Program-made: the position numbers and the translations under genes
Shown: piece by piece, positions 43,801-57,403 of the stretch
Position numbering within the stretch: the stretch's first letter is position 1
How the letters are laid out: the number at the start of each line of letters is the position of its first letter
NCBI GenBank assembly: GCA_964036315.1
Contig: OZ038482.1
Coordinates: 11,583,698-11,647,697 of the forward strand
Length of the DNA: 64,000 nt
Reading direction: 5' to 3'
From: Acanthosepion esculentum
Lineage: Eukaryota > Mollusca > Cephalopoda > Sepiida > Sepiidae
The notes under the pieces: model-generated
Databases searched by the model: none
Seen by the model: only the letters and a program-made list of their open reading frames with translations
What the model was told of the DNA's origin: nothing

Positions 43801-45438
43801 GGATACGGTTTGGTTAATAACACTGCAACAAGGAATGGGATATTTATGTTCAGAGTGATATTAAAAAAAGCAGTACAAATGTGGGGGAACATATACCTAT
43901 GTTTCATAGAGTATGTAAAAGTGCTTGATGGGGTAGAACACAAAGAACTATTTGAACTGCTAGGAAAGCTTGACAAGTATAATATGAGAATAATCCAGAA
44001 CTGGGAGCAAACTGCCTCCAGATGAATAGAAAATGAATTATTTTAATTAATGTGAGCCCCATTGGATAGCCTAAAGAGCTACATAATGAAACTTATCTGA
44101 ATTTTGATGAATCGAGTGCAGAGAAGAATTAGACCAGAAATAGGACAAGAAGGGATACGGTTTGGTTAATGACACTGCAACAAGGAATGGGATATTTATG
44201 TTCAGTGTGATATTAAAAAAAGCAGTACAAATGTGGGGGAACATATACCTATGTTTCATAGAGTATGTAAAAGTGCTTGATAGGATAAAACACAACTCTT
44301 TGAACTGCTAGGAAAGCTTGACAGGTATAATATGAGAATAATCCAGAACTGGGAGCAAACTGCCTCCAGATGAATAGAAAATGAATTATTTTAATTAATG
44401 TGAGCCCCATTGGATAGCCTAAAGAGCTACATAATGAAACTTATCTGAATTTTGATGAATCGAGTGCAGAGAAGAATTAGACCAGAAATAGGACAAGAAG
44501 GGATACGGTTTGGTTAATGACACTGAAACAAGGAATGGGATATTTATGTTCAGTGTGATATTAAAAAAAGCAGTACAAATGTGGGGGAACATATACCTAT
44601 GTTTCATAGAGTATGTAAAAGTGCTTGATAGGATAAAACACAACTCTTTGAACTGCTAGGAAAGCTTGACAGGTATAATATGAGAATAATCCAGAACTGG
44701 GAGCAAACTGCCTCCAGATGAATAGAAAATGAATTATTTTAATTAATGTGAGCCCCATTGGATAGCCTAAAGAGCTACATAATGAAACTTATCTGAATTT
44801 TGATGAATCGAGTGCAGAGAAGAATTAGACCAGAAGGGATACGGTTTGGTTAATAACACTGCAACAAGGAATGGGATATTTATGTTCAGAGTGATACTAA
44901 AAAAAGCAGTACAAATGTGGGGGAACATATACCTATGTTTCATAGAGTATGTAAAAGTGCTTGATAGGATAAAACACAACTATTTGAACTGCTAGGAAAG
45001 CTTGACAGCTATAATATGAGAATAATCCAGAACTGGGAGCAAACTGCCTCCAGATGAATAGAAAATGAATTATTTTAATTAATGTGAGCCCCATTGGATA
45101 GCCTAAAGAGCTACATAATGAAACTTATCTGAATTTTGATGAATCGAGTGCAGAGAAGAATTAGACCAGAAGGGATACGGTTTGGTTAATAACACTGCAA
45201 CAAGGAATGGGATATTTATGTTCAGAGTGATATTAAAAAAAGCAGTACAAATGTGGGGGAACATATACCTATGTTTCATAGAGCATGTAAAAGTGCTTGA
45301 TAGCATAAAACACAACTATTTGAACTGCTAGGAAAGCTTGACAGGTATAATATGAGAATAATCGAGAACTGGGAGCAAACTGCCTCCAGATGAATAGAAA
45401 ATGAATTATTTTAATTAATGTGAGCCCCATTGGATAGC
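37127..45438. repeat. 4,156-bp, 12-monomer tandem duplication inside the satellite
   Basis: Each unit from 37,127 to 40,947 has a counterpart exactly 4,156 bp downstream (41,283 to 45,103), in the same 352/348/336 order. Rare changes recur at that offset: ctgaaatttg (38,201/42,357), gtttgcttaataac, ggggcaacat, actgaaacaagg, gtgatactaaaa, gacagctataat, agagcatgtaaa and aatcgagaact. I found one difference (G/T at 37,791/41,947). Breakpoints lie between about 37,086-37,222, 41,242-41,378 and 45,398-45,534. Confidence 0.93.
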
Positions 45439-46490
45439 CTAAAGAGCTACATAATGAAACTTATCTGAATTTTGATGAATCGAGTGCAGAGAAGAATTAG
45501 ACCAGAAATAGGACAAGAAGGGATACGGTTTGGTTAATAACACTGCAACAAGGAATGGGATATTTATGTTCAGAGTGATATTAAAAAAAGCAGTACAAAT
45601 GTGGGGGAACATATACCTATGTTTCATAGAGTATGTAAAAGTGCTTGATGGGGTAGAACACAAAGAACTATTTGAACTGCTAGGAAAGCTTGACAAGTAT
45701 AATATGAGAATAATCCAGAACTGGGAGCAAACTGCCTCCAGATAAATAGAAAATGAATTATTTTAATTAATGTGAGCCCCATTGGATAGCCTAAAGAGCT
45801 ACATAATGAAACTTATCTGAATTTTGATGAATCGAGTGCAGAGAAGAATTAGACCAGAAATAGGACAAGAAGGGATACGGTTTGGTTAATAACACTGCAA
45901 CAAGGAATGGGATATTTATGTTCAGAATGATATTAAAAAAAGCAGTACAAATGTGGGGGAACATATACCTATGTTTCATAGAGTATGTAAAAGTGCTTGA
46001 TAGCATAAAACACAACTATTTGAACTGCTAGGAAAGCTTGACAGGTATAATATGAGAATAATCCAGAACTGGGAGCAAACTGCCTCCAGATGAATAGAAA
46101 ATGAATTATTTTAATTAATGTGAGCCCCATTGGATAGCCTAAAGAGCTACATAATGAAACTTATCTGAATTTTGATGAATCGAGTGCAGAAAAGAATTAG
46201 ACCAGAAATAGGACAAGAAGGGATACGGTTTGGTTAATAACACTGCAACAAGGAATGGGATATTTATGTTCAGAGTGATATTAAAAAAAGCAGTACAAAT
46301 GTGGGGGAACATATACCTATGTTTCATAGAGTATGTAAAAGTGCTTGATGGGGTAGAACACAAAGAACTATTTGAACTGCTAGGAAAGCTTGACAAGTAT
46401 AATATGAGAATAATCCAGAACTGGGAGCAAACTGCCTCCAGATGAATAGAAAATGAATTATTTTAATTAATGTGAGCCCCATTGGATAGC

Positions 46491-49400
46491 CTAAAGAGCT
46501 ACATAATGAAACTTATCTGAATTTTGATGAATCGAGTGCAGAGAAGAATTAGACCAGAAATAGGACAAGAAGGGATACGGTTTGGTTAATGACACTGCAA
46601 CAAGGAATGGGATATTTATGTTCAGAGTGATATTAAAAAAAGCAGTACAAATGTGGGGGAACATATACCTATGTTTCATAGAGTATGTAAAAGTGCTTGA
46701 TGGGGTAGAAGACAAAGAACTATTTGAACTGCTAGGAAAGCTTGACAAGTATAATATGAGAATAATCCAGAACTGGGAGCAAACTGCCTCCAGATGAATA
46801 GAAAATGAATTATTTTAATTAATGTGAGCCCCATTGGATAGCCTAAAGAGCTACATAATGAAACTTATCTGAATTTTGATGAATCGAGTGCAGAGAAGAA
46901 TTAGACCAGAAATAGGACAAGAAGGGATAGGGTTTGGTTAATGACACTGCAACAAGGAATGGGATATTTATGTTCAGAGTGATATTAAAAAAAAGCAGTA
47001 CAAATGTGGGGGAACATATACCTATTTTTCATAGAGTATGTAAAAGTGCTTGATGGGGTAGAAGACAAAGAACTATTTGAACTGCTAGGAAAGCTTGACA
47101 AGTATAATATGAGAATAATCCAGAACTGGGAGCAAACTGCCTCCAGATGAATAGAAAATGAATTATTTTAATTAATGTGAGCCCCATTGGATAGCCTAAA
47201 GAGCTACATAATGAAACTTATCTGAATTTTGATGAATCGAGTGCAGAGAAGAATTAGACCAGAAATAGGACAAGAAGGGATACGGTTTGGTTAATGACAC
47301 TGCAACAAGGAATGGGATATTTATGTTCAGAGTGATATTAAAAAAAGCAGTACAAATGTGGGGGAACATATACCTATGTTTCATAGAGTATGTAAAAGTG
47401 CTTGATGGGGTAGAAGACAAAGAACTATTTGAACTGCTAGGAAAGCTTGACAAGTATAATATGAGAATAATCCAGAACTGGGAGCAAACTGCCTCCAGAT
47501 GAATAGAAAATGAATTATTTTAATTAATGTGAGCCCCATTGGATAGCCTAAAGAGCTACATAATGAAACTTATCTGAATTTTGATGAATCGAGTGCAGAG
47601 AAGAATTAGACCAGAAATAGGACAAGAAGGGATACGGTTTGGTTAATGACACTGCAACAAGGAATGGGATATTTATGTTCAGAGTGATATTAAAAAAAAG
47701 CAGTACAAATGTGGGGGAACATATACCTATGTTTCATAGAGTATGTAAAAGTGCTTGATGGGGTAGAACACAAAGAACTATTTGAACTGCTAGGAAAGCT
47801 TGACAAGTATAATATGAGAATAATCCAGAACTGGGAGCAAACTGCCTCCAGATGAATAGAAAATGAATTATTTTAATTAATGTGAGCGCCATTGGATAGC
47901 CTAAAGAGCTACATAATGAAACTTATCTGAATTTTGATGAATCGAGTGCAGAGAAGAATTAGACCAGAAATAGGACAAGAAGGGATACGGTTTGGTTAAT
48001 GACACTGCAACAAGGAATGGGATATTTATGTTCAGAGTGATATTAAAAAAAGCAGTACAAATGTGGGGGAACATATACCTATGTTTCATAGAGTATGTAA
48101 AAGTGCTTGATGGGGTAGAACACAAAGAACTATTTGAACTGCTAGGAAAGCTTGACAAGTATAATATGAGAATAATCCAGAACTGGGAGCAAACTGCCTC
48201 CAGATGAATAGAAAATGAATTATTTTAATTAATGTGAGCCCCATTGGATAGCCTAAAGAGCTACATAATGAAACTTATCTGAATTTTGATGAATCGAGTG
48301 CAGAGAAGAATTAGACCAGAAATAGGACAAGAAGGGATACGGTTTGGTTAATGACACTGCAACAAGGAATGGGATATTTATGTTCAGAGTGATATTTAAA
48401 AAAGCAGTACAAATGTGGGGGAACATATACCTATGTTTCATAGAGTATGTAAAAGTGCTTGATGGGGTAGAACACAAAGAACTATTTGAACTGCTAGGAA
48501 AGCTTGACAAGTATAATATGAGAATAATCCAGAACTGGGAGCAAACTGCCTCCAGATGAATAGAAAATTAATTATTTTAATTAATGTGAGCGCCATTGGA
48601 TAGCCTAAAGAGCTACATAATGAAACTTATCTGAATTTTGATGAATCGAGTGCAGAGAAGAATTAGACCAGAAATAGGACAAGAAGGGATAGGGTTTGGT
48701 TAATGACACTGCAACAAGGAATGGGATATTTATGTTCAGAGTGATATTAAAAAAAGCAGTACAAATGTGGGGGAACATATACCTATGTTTCATAGAGTAT
48801 GTAAAAGTGCTTGATGGGGTAGAACACAAAGAACTATTTGAACTGCTAGGAAAGCTTGACAAGTATAATATGAGAATAATCCAGAACTGGGAGCAAACTG
48901 CCTCCAGATGAATAGAAAATGAATTATTTTAATTAATGTGAGCCCCATTGGATAGCCTAAAGAGCTACATAATGAAACTTATCTGAATTTTGATGAATCG
49001 AGTGCAGAGAAGAATTAGACCAGAAATAGGACAAGAAGGGATACGGTTTGGTTAATGACACTGCAACAAGGAATGGGATATTTATGTTCAGAGTGATATT
49101 AAAAAAAGCAGTACAAATGTGGGGGAACATATACCTATGTTTCATAGAGTATGTAAAAGTGCTTGATGGGGTAGAACACAAAGAACTATTTGAACTGCTA
49201 GGAAAGCTTGACAAGTATAATATGAGAATAATCCAGAACTGGGAGCAAACTGCCTCCAGATGAATAGAAAATGAATTATTTTAATTAATGTGAGCCCCAT
49301 TGGATAGCCTAAAGAGCTACATAATGAAACTTATCTGAATTTTGATGAATCGAGTGCAGAGAAGAATTAGACCAGAAATAGGACAAGAAGGGATAGGGTT

Positions 49401-52400
49401 TGGTTAATGACACTGCAACAAGGAATGGGATATTTATGTTCAGAGTGATATTAAAAAAAGCAGTACAAATGTGGGGGAACATATACCTATGTTTCATAGA
49501 GTATGTAAAAGTGCTTGATGGGGTAGAACACAAAGAACTATTTGAACTGTAGGAAAGCTTGACAAGTATAATATGAGAATAATCCAGAACTGGGAGCAAA
49601 CTGCCTCCAGATGAATAGAAAATGAATTATTTTAATTAATGTGAGCCCCATTGGATAGCCTAAAGAGCTACATAATGAAACTTATCTGAATTATGATGAA
49701 TCGAGTGCAGAGAAGAATTAGACCAGAAATAGGACAAGAAGGGATACGGTTTGGTTAATGACACTGCAACAAGGAATGGGATATTTATGTTCAGAGTGAT
49801 ATTAAAAAAAGCAGTACAAATGTGGGGGAACATATACCTATGTTTCATAGAGTATGTAAAAGTGCTTGATGGGGTAGAACACAAAGAACTATTTGAACTG
49901 CTAGGAAAGCTTGACAAGTATAATATGAGAATAATCCAGAACTGGGAGCAAACTGCCTCCAGATGAATAGAAAATTAATTATTTTAATTAATGTGAGCGC
50001 CATTGGATAGCCTAAAGAGCTACATAATGAAACTTATCTGAATTTTGATGAATCGAGTGCAGAGAAGAATTAGACCAGAAATAGGACAAGAAGGGATACG
50101 GTTTGGTTAATGACACTGCAACAAGGAATGGGATATTTATGTTCAGAGTGATATTAAAAAAAGCAGTACAAATGTGGGGGAACATATACCTATGTTTCAT
50201 AGAGTATGTAAAAGTGCTTGATGGGGTAGAACACAAAGAACTATTTGAACTGCTAGGAAAGCTTGACAAGTATAATATGAGAATAATCCAGAACTGGGAG
50301 CAAACTGCCTCCAGATGAATAGAAAATGAATTATTTTAATTAATGTGAGCCCCATTGGATAGCCTAAAGAGCTACATAATGAAACTTATCTGAATTTTGA
50401 TGACTCGAGTGCAGAGAAGAATTAGACCAGAAATAGGACAAGAAGGGATACGGTTTGGTTAATGACACTGCAACAAGGAATGGGATATCTATGTTCAGAG
50501 TGATATTAAAAAAAGCAGTACAAATGTGGGGGAACATATACCTATGTTTCATAGAGTATGTAAAAGTGCTTGATGGGGTAGAACACAAAGAATTATTTGA
50601 ACTGCTAGGAAAGCTTGACACGTATAATATGAGAATAATCCAAAACTGGGAGCAAACTGCCTCCAGATGAATAGAAAATGAATTATTTTAATTAATGTGA
50701 GCCCCATTGGATAGCCTAAAGAGCTACATAATGAAACTTATCTGAATTTTGATGAATCGAGTGCAGAGAAGAATTAGACCAGAAATAGGACAAGAAGGGA
50801 TACGGTTTGGTTAATGACACTGCAACAAGGAATGGGATATTTATGTTCAGAGTGATATTAAAAAAAGCAGTACAAATGTGGGGGAACATATACCTATGTT
50901 TCATAGAGTATGTAAAAGTGCTTGATGGGGTAGAACACAAAGAACTATTTGAACTGCTAGGAAAGCTTGACAAGTATAATATGAGAATAATCCAGAACTG
51001 GGAGCAAACTGCCTCCAGATGAATAGAAAATGAATTATTTTAATTAATGTGAGCCCCATTGGATAGCCTAAAGAGCTACATAATGAAACTTATCTGAATT
51101 ATGATGAATCGAGTGCAGAGAAGAATTAGACCAGAAATAGGACAAGAAGGGATACGGTTTGGTTAATGACACTGCAACAAGGAATGGGATATTTATGTTC
51201 AGAGTGATATTAAAAAAAGCAGTACAAATGTGGGGGAACATATACCTATGTTTCATAGAGTATGTAAAAGTGCTTGATGGGGTAGAACACAAAGAACTAT
51301 TTGAACTGCTAGGAAAGCTTGACAAGTATAATGTGAGAATAATCCAGAACTGGGAGCAAACTGCCTCCAGATGAATAGAAAATGAATTATTTTAATTAAT
51401 GTGAGCCCCATTGGATAGCCTAAAGAGCTACATAATGAAACTTATCTGAATTTTGATGAATCGAGTGCAGAGAAGAATTAGACCAGAAATAGGACAAGAA
51501 GGGATACGGTTTGGTTAATGACACTGCAACAAGGAATGGGATATTTATGTTCAGAGTGATATTAAAAAAAGCAGTACAAATGTGGGGTAACATATACCTA
51601 TGTTTCATAGAGTATGTAAAAGTGCTTGATGGGGTAGAACACAAAGAACTATTTGAACTGCTAGGAAAGCTTGACAAGTATAATATGAGAATAATCCAGA
51701 ACTGGGAGCAAACTGCCTCCAGATGAATAGAAAATGAATTATTTTAATTAATGTGAGCCCCATTGGATAGCCTAAAGAGCTACATAATGAAACTTATCTG
51801 AATTTTGATGAATCGAGTGCAGAGAAGAATTAGACCAGAAATAGGACAAGAAGGGATACGGTTTGGTTAATGACACTGCAACAAGGAATGGGATATTTAT
51901 GTTCAGAGTGATATTAAAAAAAGCAGTACAAATGTGGGGGAACATATACCTATGTTTCATAGAGTATGTAAAAGTGCTTGATGGGGTAGAAGACAAAGAA
52001 CTATTTGAACTGCTAGGAAAGCTTGACAAGTATAATATGAGAATAATCCAGAACTGGGAGCAAACTGCCTCCAGATGAATAGAAAATGAATTATTTTAAT
52101 TAATGTGAGCCCCATTGGATAGCCTAAAGAGCTACATAATGAAACTTATCTGAATTTTGATGAATCGAGTGCAGAGAAGAATTAGACCAGAAATAGGACA
52201 AGAAGGGATACGGTTTGGTTAATGACACTGCAACAAGGAATGGGATATCTATGTTCAGAGTGATATTAAAAAAAGCAGTACAAATGTGGGGGAACATATA
52301 CCTATGTTTCATAGAGTATGTAAAAGTGCTTGATGGGGTAGAACACAAAGAACTATTTGAACTGCTAGGAAAGCTTGACAAGTATAATATGAGAATAATC

Positions 52401-55400
52401 CAGAACTGGGAGCAAACTGCCTCCAGATGAATAGAAAATGAATTATTTTAATTAATGTGAGCCCCATTGGATAGCCTAAAGAGCTACATAATGAAACTTA
52501 TCTGAATTTTGATGAATCGAGTGCAGAGAAGAATTAGACCAGAAATAGGACAAGAAGGGATACGGTTTGGTTAATGACACTGCAACAAGGAATGGGATAT
52601 TTATGTTCAGAGTGATATTAAAAAAAGCAGTACAAATGTGGGGTAACATATACCTATGTTTCATAGAGTATGTAAAAGTGCTTGATGGGGTAGAACACAA
52701 AGAACTATTTGAACTGCTAGGAAAGCTTGACAAGTATAATATGAGAATAATCCAGAACTGGGAGCAAACTGCCTCCTGATGAATAGAAAATGAATTATTT
52801 TAATTAATGTGAGCCCCATTGGATAGCCTAAAGAGCTACATAATGAAACTTATCTGAATTTTGATGAATCGAGTGCAGAGAAGAATTAGACCAGAAATAG
52901 GACAAGAAGGGATACGGTTTGGTTAATGACACTGCAACAAGGAATGGGATATTTATGTTCAGAGTGATATTAAAAAAAGCAGTACAAATGTGGGGGAACA
53001 TATACCTATGTTTCATAGAGTATGTAAAAGTGCTTGATGGGGTAGAAGACAAAGAACTATTTGAACTGCTAGGAAAGCTTGACAGGTATAATATGAGAAT
53101 AATCCAGAACTGGGAGCAAACTGCCTCCAGATGAATAGAAAATGAATTATTTTAATTAATGTGAGCCCCATTGGATAGCCTAAAGAGCTACATAATGAAA
53201 CTTATCTGAATTTTGATGAATCGAGTGCAGAGAAGAATTAGACCAGAAATAGGACAAGAAGGGATACGGTTTGGTTAATGACACTGCAACAAGGAATGGG
53301 ATATTTATGTTCAGAGTGATATTAAAAAAAGCAGTACAAATGTGGGGGAACATATACCTATGTTTCATAGAGTATGTAAAAGTGCTTGATGGGGTAGAAC
53401 ACAAAGAACTATTTGAACTGCTAGGAAAGCTTGACAAGTATAATATGAGAATAATCCAGAACTGGGAGCAAACTGCCTCCAGATGAATAGAAAATGAATT
53501 ATTTTAATTAATGTGAGCCCCATTGGATAGCCTAAAGAGCTACATAATGAAACTTATCTGAATTTTGATGAATCGAGTGCAGAGAAGAATTAGACCAGAA
53601 ATAGGACAAGAAGGGATACGGTTTGGTTAATGACACTGCAACAAGGAATGGGATATTTATGTTCAGAGTGATATTAAAAAAAGCAGTACAAATGTGGGGG
53701 AACATATACCTATGTTTCATAGAGTATGTAAAAGTGCTTGATGGGGTAGAAGACAAAGAACTATTTGAACTGCTAGGAAAGCTTGACAAGTATAATATGA
53801 GAATAATCCAGAACTGGGAGCAAACTGCCTCCAGATGAATAGAAAATGAATTATTTTAATTAATGTGAGCCCCATTGGATAGCCTAAAGAGCTACATAAT
53901 GAAACTTATCTGAATTTTGATGAATCGAGTGCAGAGAAGAATTAGACCAGAAATAGGACAAGAAGGGATAGGGTTTGGTTAATGACACTGCAACAAGGAA
54001 TGGGATATTTATGTTCAGAGTGATATTAAAAAAAGCAGTACAAATGTGGGGGAACATATACCTATGTTTCATAGAGTATGTAAAAGTGCTTGATGGGGTA
54101 GAAGACAAAGAACTATTTGAACTGCTAGGAAAGCTTGACAAGTATAATATGAGAATAATCCAGAACTGGGAGCAAACTGCCTCCAGATGAATAGAAAATG
54201 AATTATTTTAATTAATGTGAGCCCCATTGGATAGCCTAAAGAGCTACATAATGAAACTTATCTGAATTTTGATGAATCGAGTGCAGAGAAGAATTAGACC
54301 AGAAATAGGACAAGAAGGGATACGGTTTGGTTAATGACACTGCAACAAGGAATGGGATATTTATGTTCAGAGTGATATTAAAAAAAGCAGTACAAATGTG
54401 GGGGAACATATACCTATGTTTCATAGAGTATGTAAAAGTGCTTGATGGGGTAGAAGACAAAGAACTATTTGAACTGCTAGGAAAGCTTGACAAGTATAAT
54501 ATGAGAATAATCCAGAACTGGGAGCAAACTGCCTCCAGATGAATAGAAAATGAATTATTTTAATTAATGTGAGCCCCATTGGATAGCCTAAAGAGCTACA
54601 TAATGAAACTTATCTGAATTTTGATGAATCGAGTGCAGAGAAGAATTAGACCAGAAATAGGACAAGAAGGGATAGGGCTTGGTTAATGACACTGCAACAA
54701 GGAATGGGATATTTATGTTCAGAGTGATATTAAAAAAAGCAGTACAAATGTGGGGGAACATATACCTATGTTTCATAGAGTATGTAAAAGTGCTTGATGG
54801 GGTAGAAGACAAAGAACTATTTGAACTGCTAGGAAAGCTTGACAAGTATAATATGAGAATAATCCAGAACTGGGAGCAAACTGCCTCCAGATGAATAGAA
54901 AATGAATTATTTTAATTAATGTGAGCCCCATTGGATAGCCTAAAGAGCTATATAATGAAACTTATCTGAATTTTGATGAATCGAGTGCAGAGAAGAATTA
55001 GACCAGAAATAGGACAAGAAGGGATACGGTTTGGTTAATGACACTGCAACAAGGAATGGGATATTTATTTTCAGAGTGATATTAAAAAAAGCAGTACAAA
55101 TGTGGGGGAACATATACCTATGTTTCATAGAGTATGTAAAAGTGCTTGATGGGGTAGAAGACAAAGAACTATTTGAACTGCTAGGAAAGCTTGACAAGTA
55201 TAATATGAGAATAATCCAGAACTGGGAGCAAACTGCCTCCAGATGAATAGAAAATGAATTATTTTAATTAATGTGAGCCCCATTGGATAGCCTAAAGAGC
55301 TACATAATGAAACTTATCTGAATTTTGATGAATCGAGTGCAGAGAAGAATTAGACCAGAAATAGGACAAGAAGGGATACGGTTTGGTTAATGACACTGCA

Positions 55401-57403
55401 ACAAGGAATGGGATATTTATGTTCAGAGTGATATTAAAAAAAGCAGTACAAATGTGGGGGAACATATACCTATGTTTCATAGAGTATGTAAAAGTGCTTG
55501 ATGGGGTAGAAGACAAAGAACTATTTGAACTGCTAGGAAAGCTTGACAAGTATAATATGAGAATAATCCAGAACTGGGAGCAAACTGCCTCCAGATGAAT
55601 AGAAAATGAATTATTTTAATTAATGTGAGCCCCATTGGATAGCCTAAAGAGCTACATAATGAAACTTATCTGAATTTTGATGAATCGAGTGCAGAGAAGA
55701 ATTAGACCAGAAATAGGACAAGAAGGGATAGGGTTTGGTTAATGACACTGCAACAAGGAATGGGATATTTATGTTCAGAGTGATATTAAAAAAAGCAGTA
55801 CAAATGTGGGGGAACATATACCTATGTTTCATAGAGTATGTAAAAGTGCTTGATGGGGTAGAAGACAAAGAACTATTTGAACTGCTAGGAAAGCTTGACA
55901 AGTATAATATGAGAATAATCCAGAACTGGGAGCAAACTGCCTCCAGATGAATAGAAAATGAATTATTTTAATTAATGTGAGCCCCATTGGATAGCCTAAA
56001 GAGCTACATAATGAAACTTATCTGAATTTTGATGAATCGAGTGCAGAGAAGAATTAGACCAGAAATAGGACAAGAAGGGATACGGTTTGGTTAATGACAC
56101 TGCAACAAGGAATGGGATATTTATGTTCAGAGTGATATTAAAAAAAGCAGTACAAATGTGGGGGAACATATACCTATGTTTCATAGAGTATGTAAAAGTG
56201 CTTGATGGGGTAGAACACAAAGAACTATTTGAACTGCTAGGAAAGCTTGACAAGTATAATATGAGAATAATCCAGAACTGGGAGCAAACTGCCTCCAGAT
56301 GAATAGAAAATGAATTATTTTAATTAATGTGAGCCCCATTGGATAGCCTAAAGAGCTACATAATGAAACTTATCTGAATTTTGATGAATCGAGTGCAGAG
56401 AAGAATTAGACCAGAAATAGGACAAGAAGGGATACGGTTTGGTTAATGACACTGCAACAAGGAATGGGATATTTATGTTCAGAGTGATATTAAAAAAAGC
56501 AGTACAAATGTGGGGGAACATATACCTATGTTTCATAGAGTATGTAAAAGTGCTTGATGGGGTAGAACACAAAGAACTATTTGAACTGCTAGGAAAGCTT
56601 GACAAGTATAATATGAGAATAATCCAGAACTGGGAGCAAACTGCCTCCAGATGAATAGAAAATGAATTATTTTAATTAATGTGAGCGCCATTGGATAGCC
56701 TAAAGAGCTACATAATGAAACTTATCTGAATTTTGATGAATCGAGTGCAGAGAAGAATTAGACCAGAAATAGGACAAGAAGGGATACGGTTTGGTTAATG
56801 ACACTGCAACAAGGAATGGGATATTTATGTTCAGAGTGATATTAAAAAAAGCAGTACAAATGTGGGGGAACATATACCTATGTTTCATAGAGTATGTAAA
56901 AGTGCTTGATGGGGTAGAACACAAAGAACTATTTGAACTGCTAGGAAAGCTTGACAAGTATAATATGAGAATAATCCAGAACTGGGAGCAAACTGCCTCC
57001 AGATGAATAGAAAATGAATTATTTTAATTAATGTGAGCCCCATTGGATAGCCTAAAGAGCTACATAATGAAACTTATCTGAATTTTGATGAATCGAGTGC
57101 AGAGAAGAATTAGACCAGAAATAGGACAAGAAGGGATACGGTTTGGTTAATGACACTGCAACAAGGAATGGGATATTTATGTTCAGAGTGATATTAAAAA
57201 AAGCAGTACAAATGTGGGGGAACATATACCTATGTTTCATAGAGTATGTAAAAGTGCTTGATGGGGTAGAACACAAAGAACTATTTGAACTGCTAGGAAA
57301 GCTTGACAAGTATAATATGAGAATAATCCAGAACTGGGAGCAAACTGCCTCCAGATGAATAGAAAATGAATTATTTTAATTAATGTGAGCGCCATTGGAT
57401 AGC
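46491..57403. repeat. Homogeneous 352-bp satellite domain
   Basis: About 31 consecutive monomers are 352 bp (a few are 351 or 353) and carry 'ggttaatgacac'. The outer units at 30-35 kb and 57.7-58.8 kb have 'ggttaataacac'. Subtypes with gaagacaaag or gaacacaaag form runs, for example gaagac units at 53,532-55,900. Confidence 0.88.
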
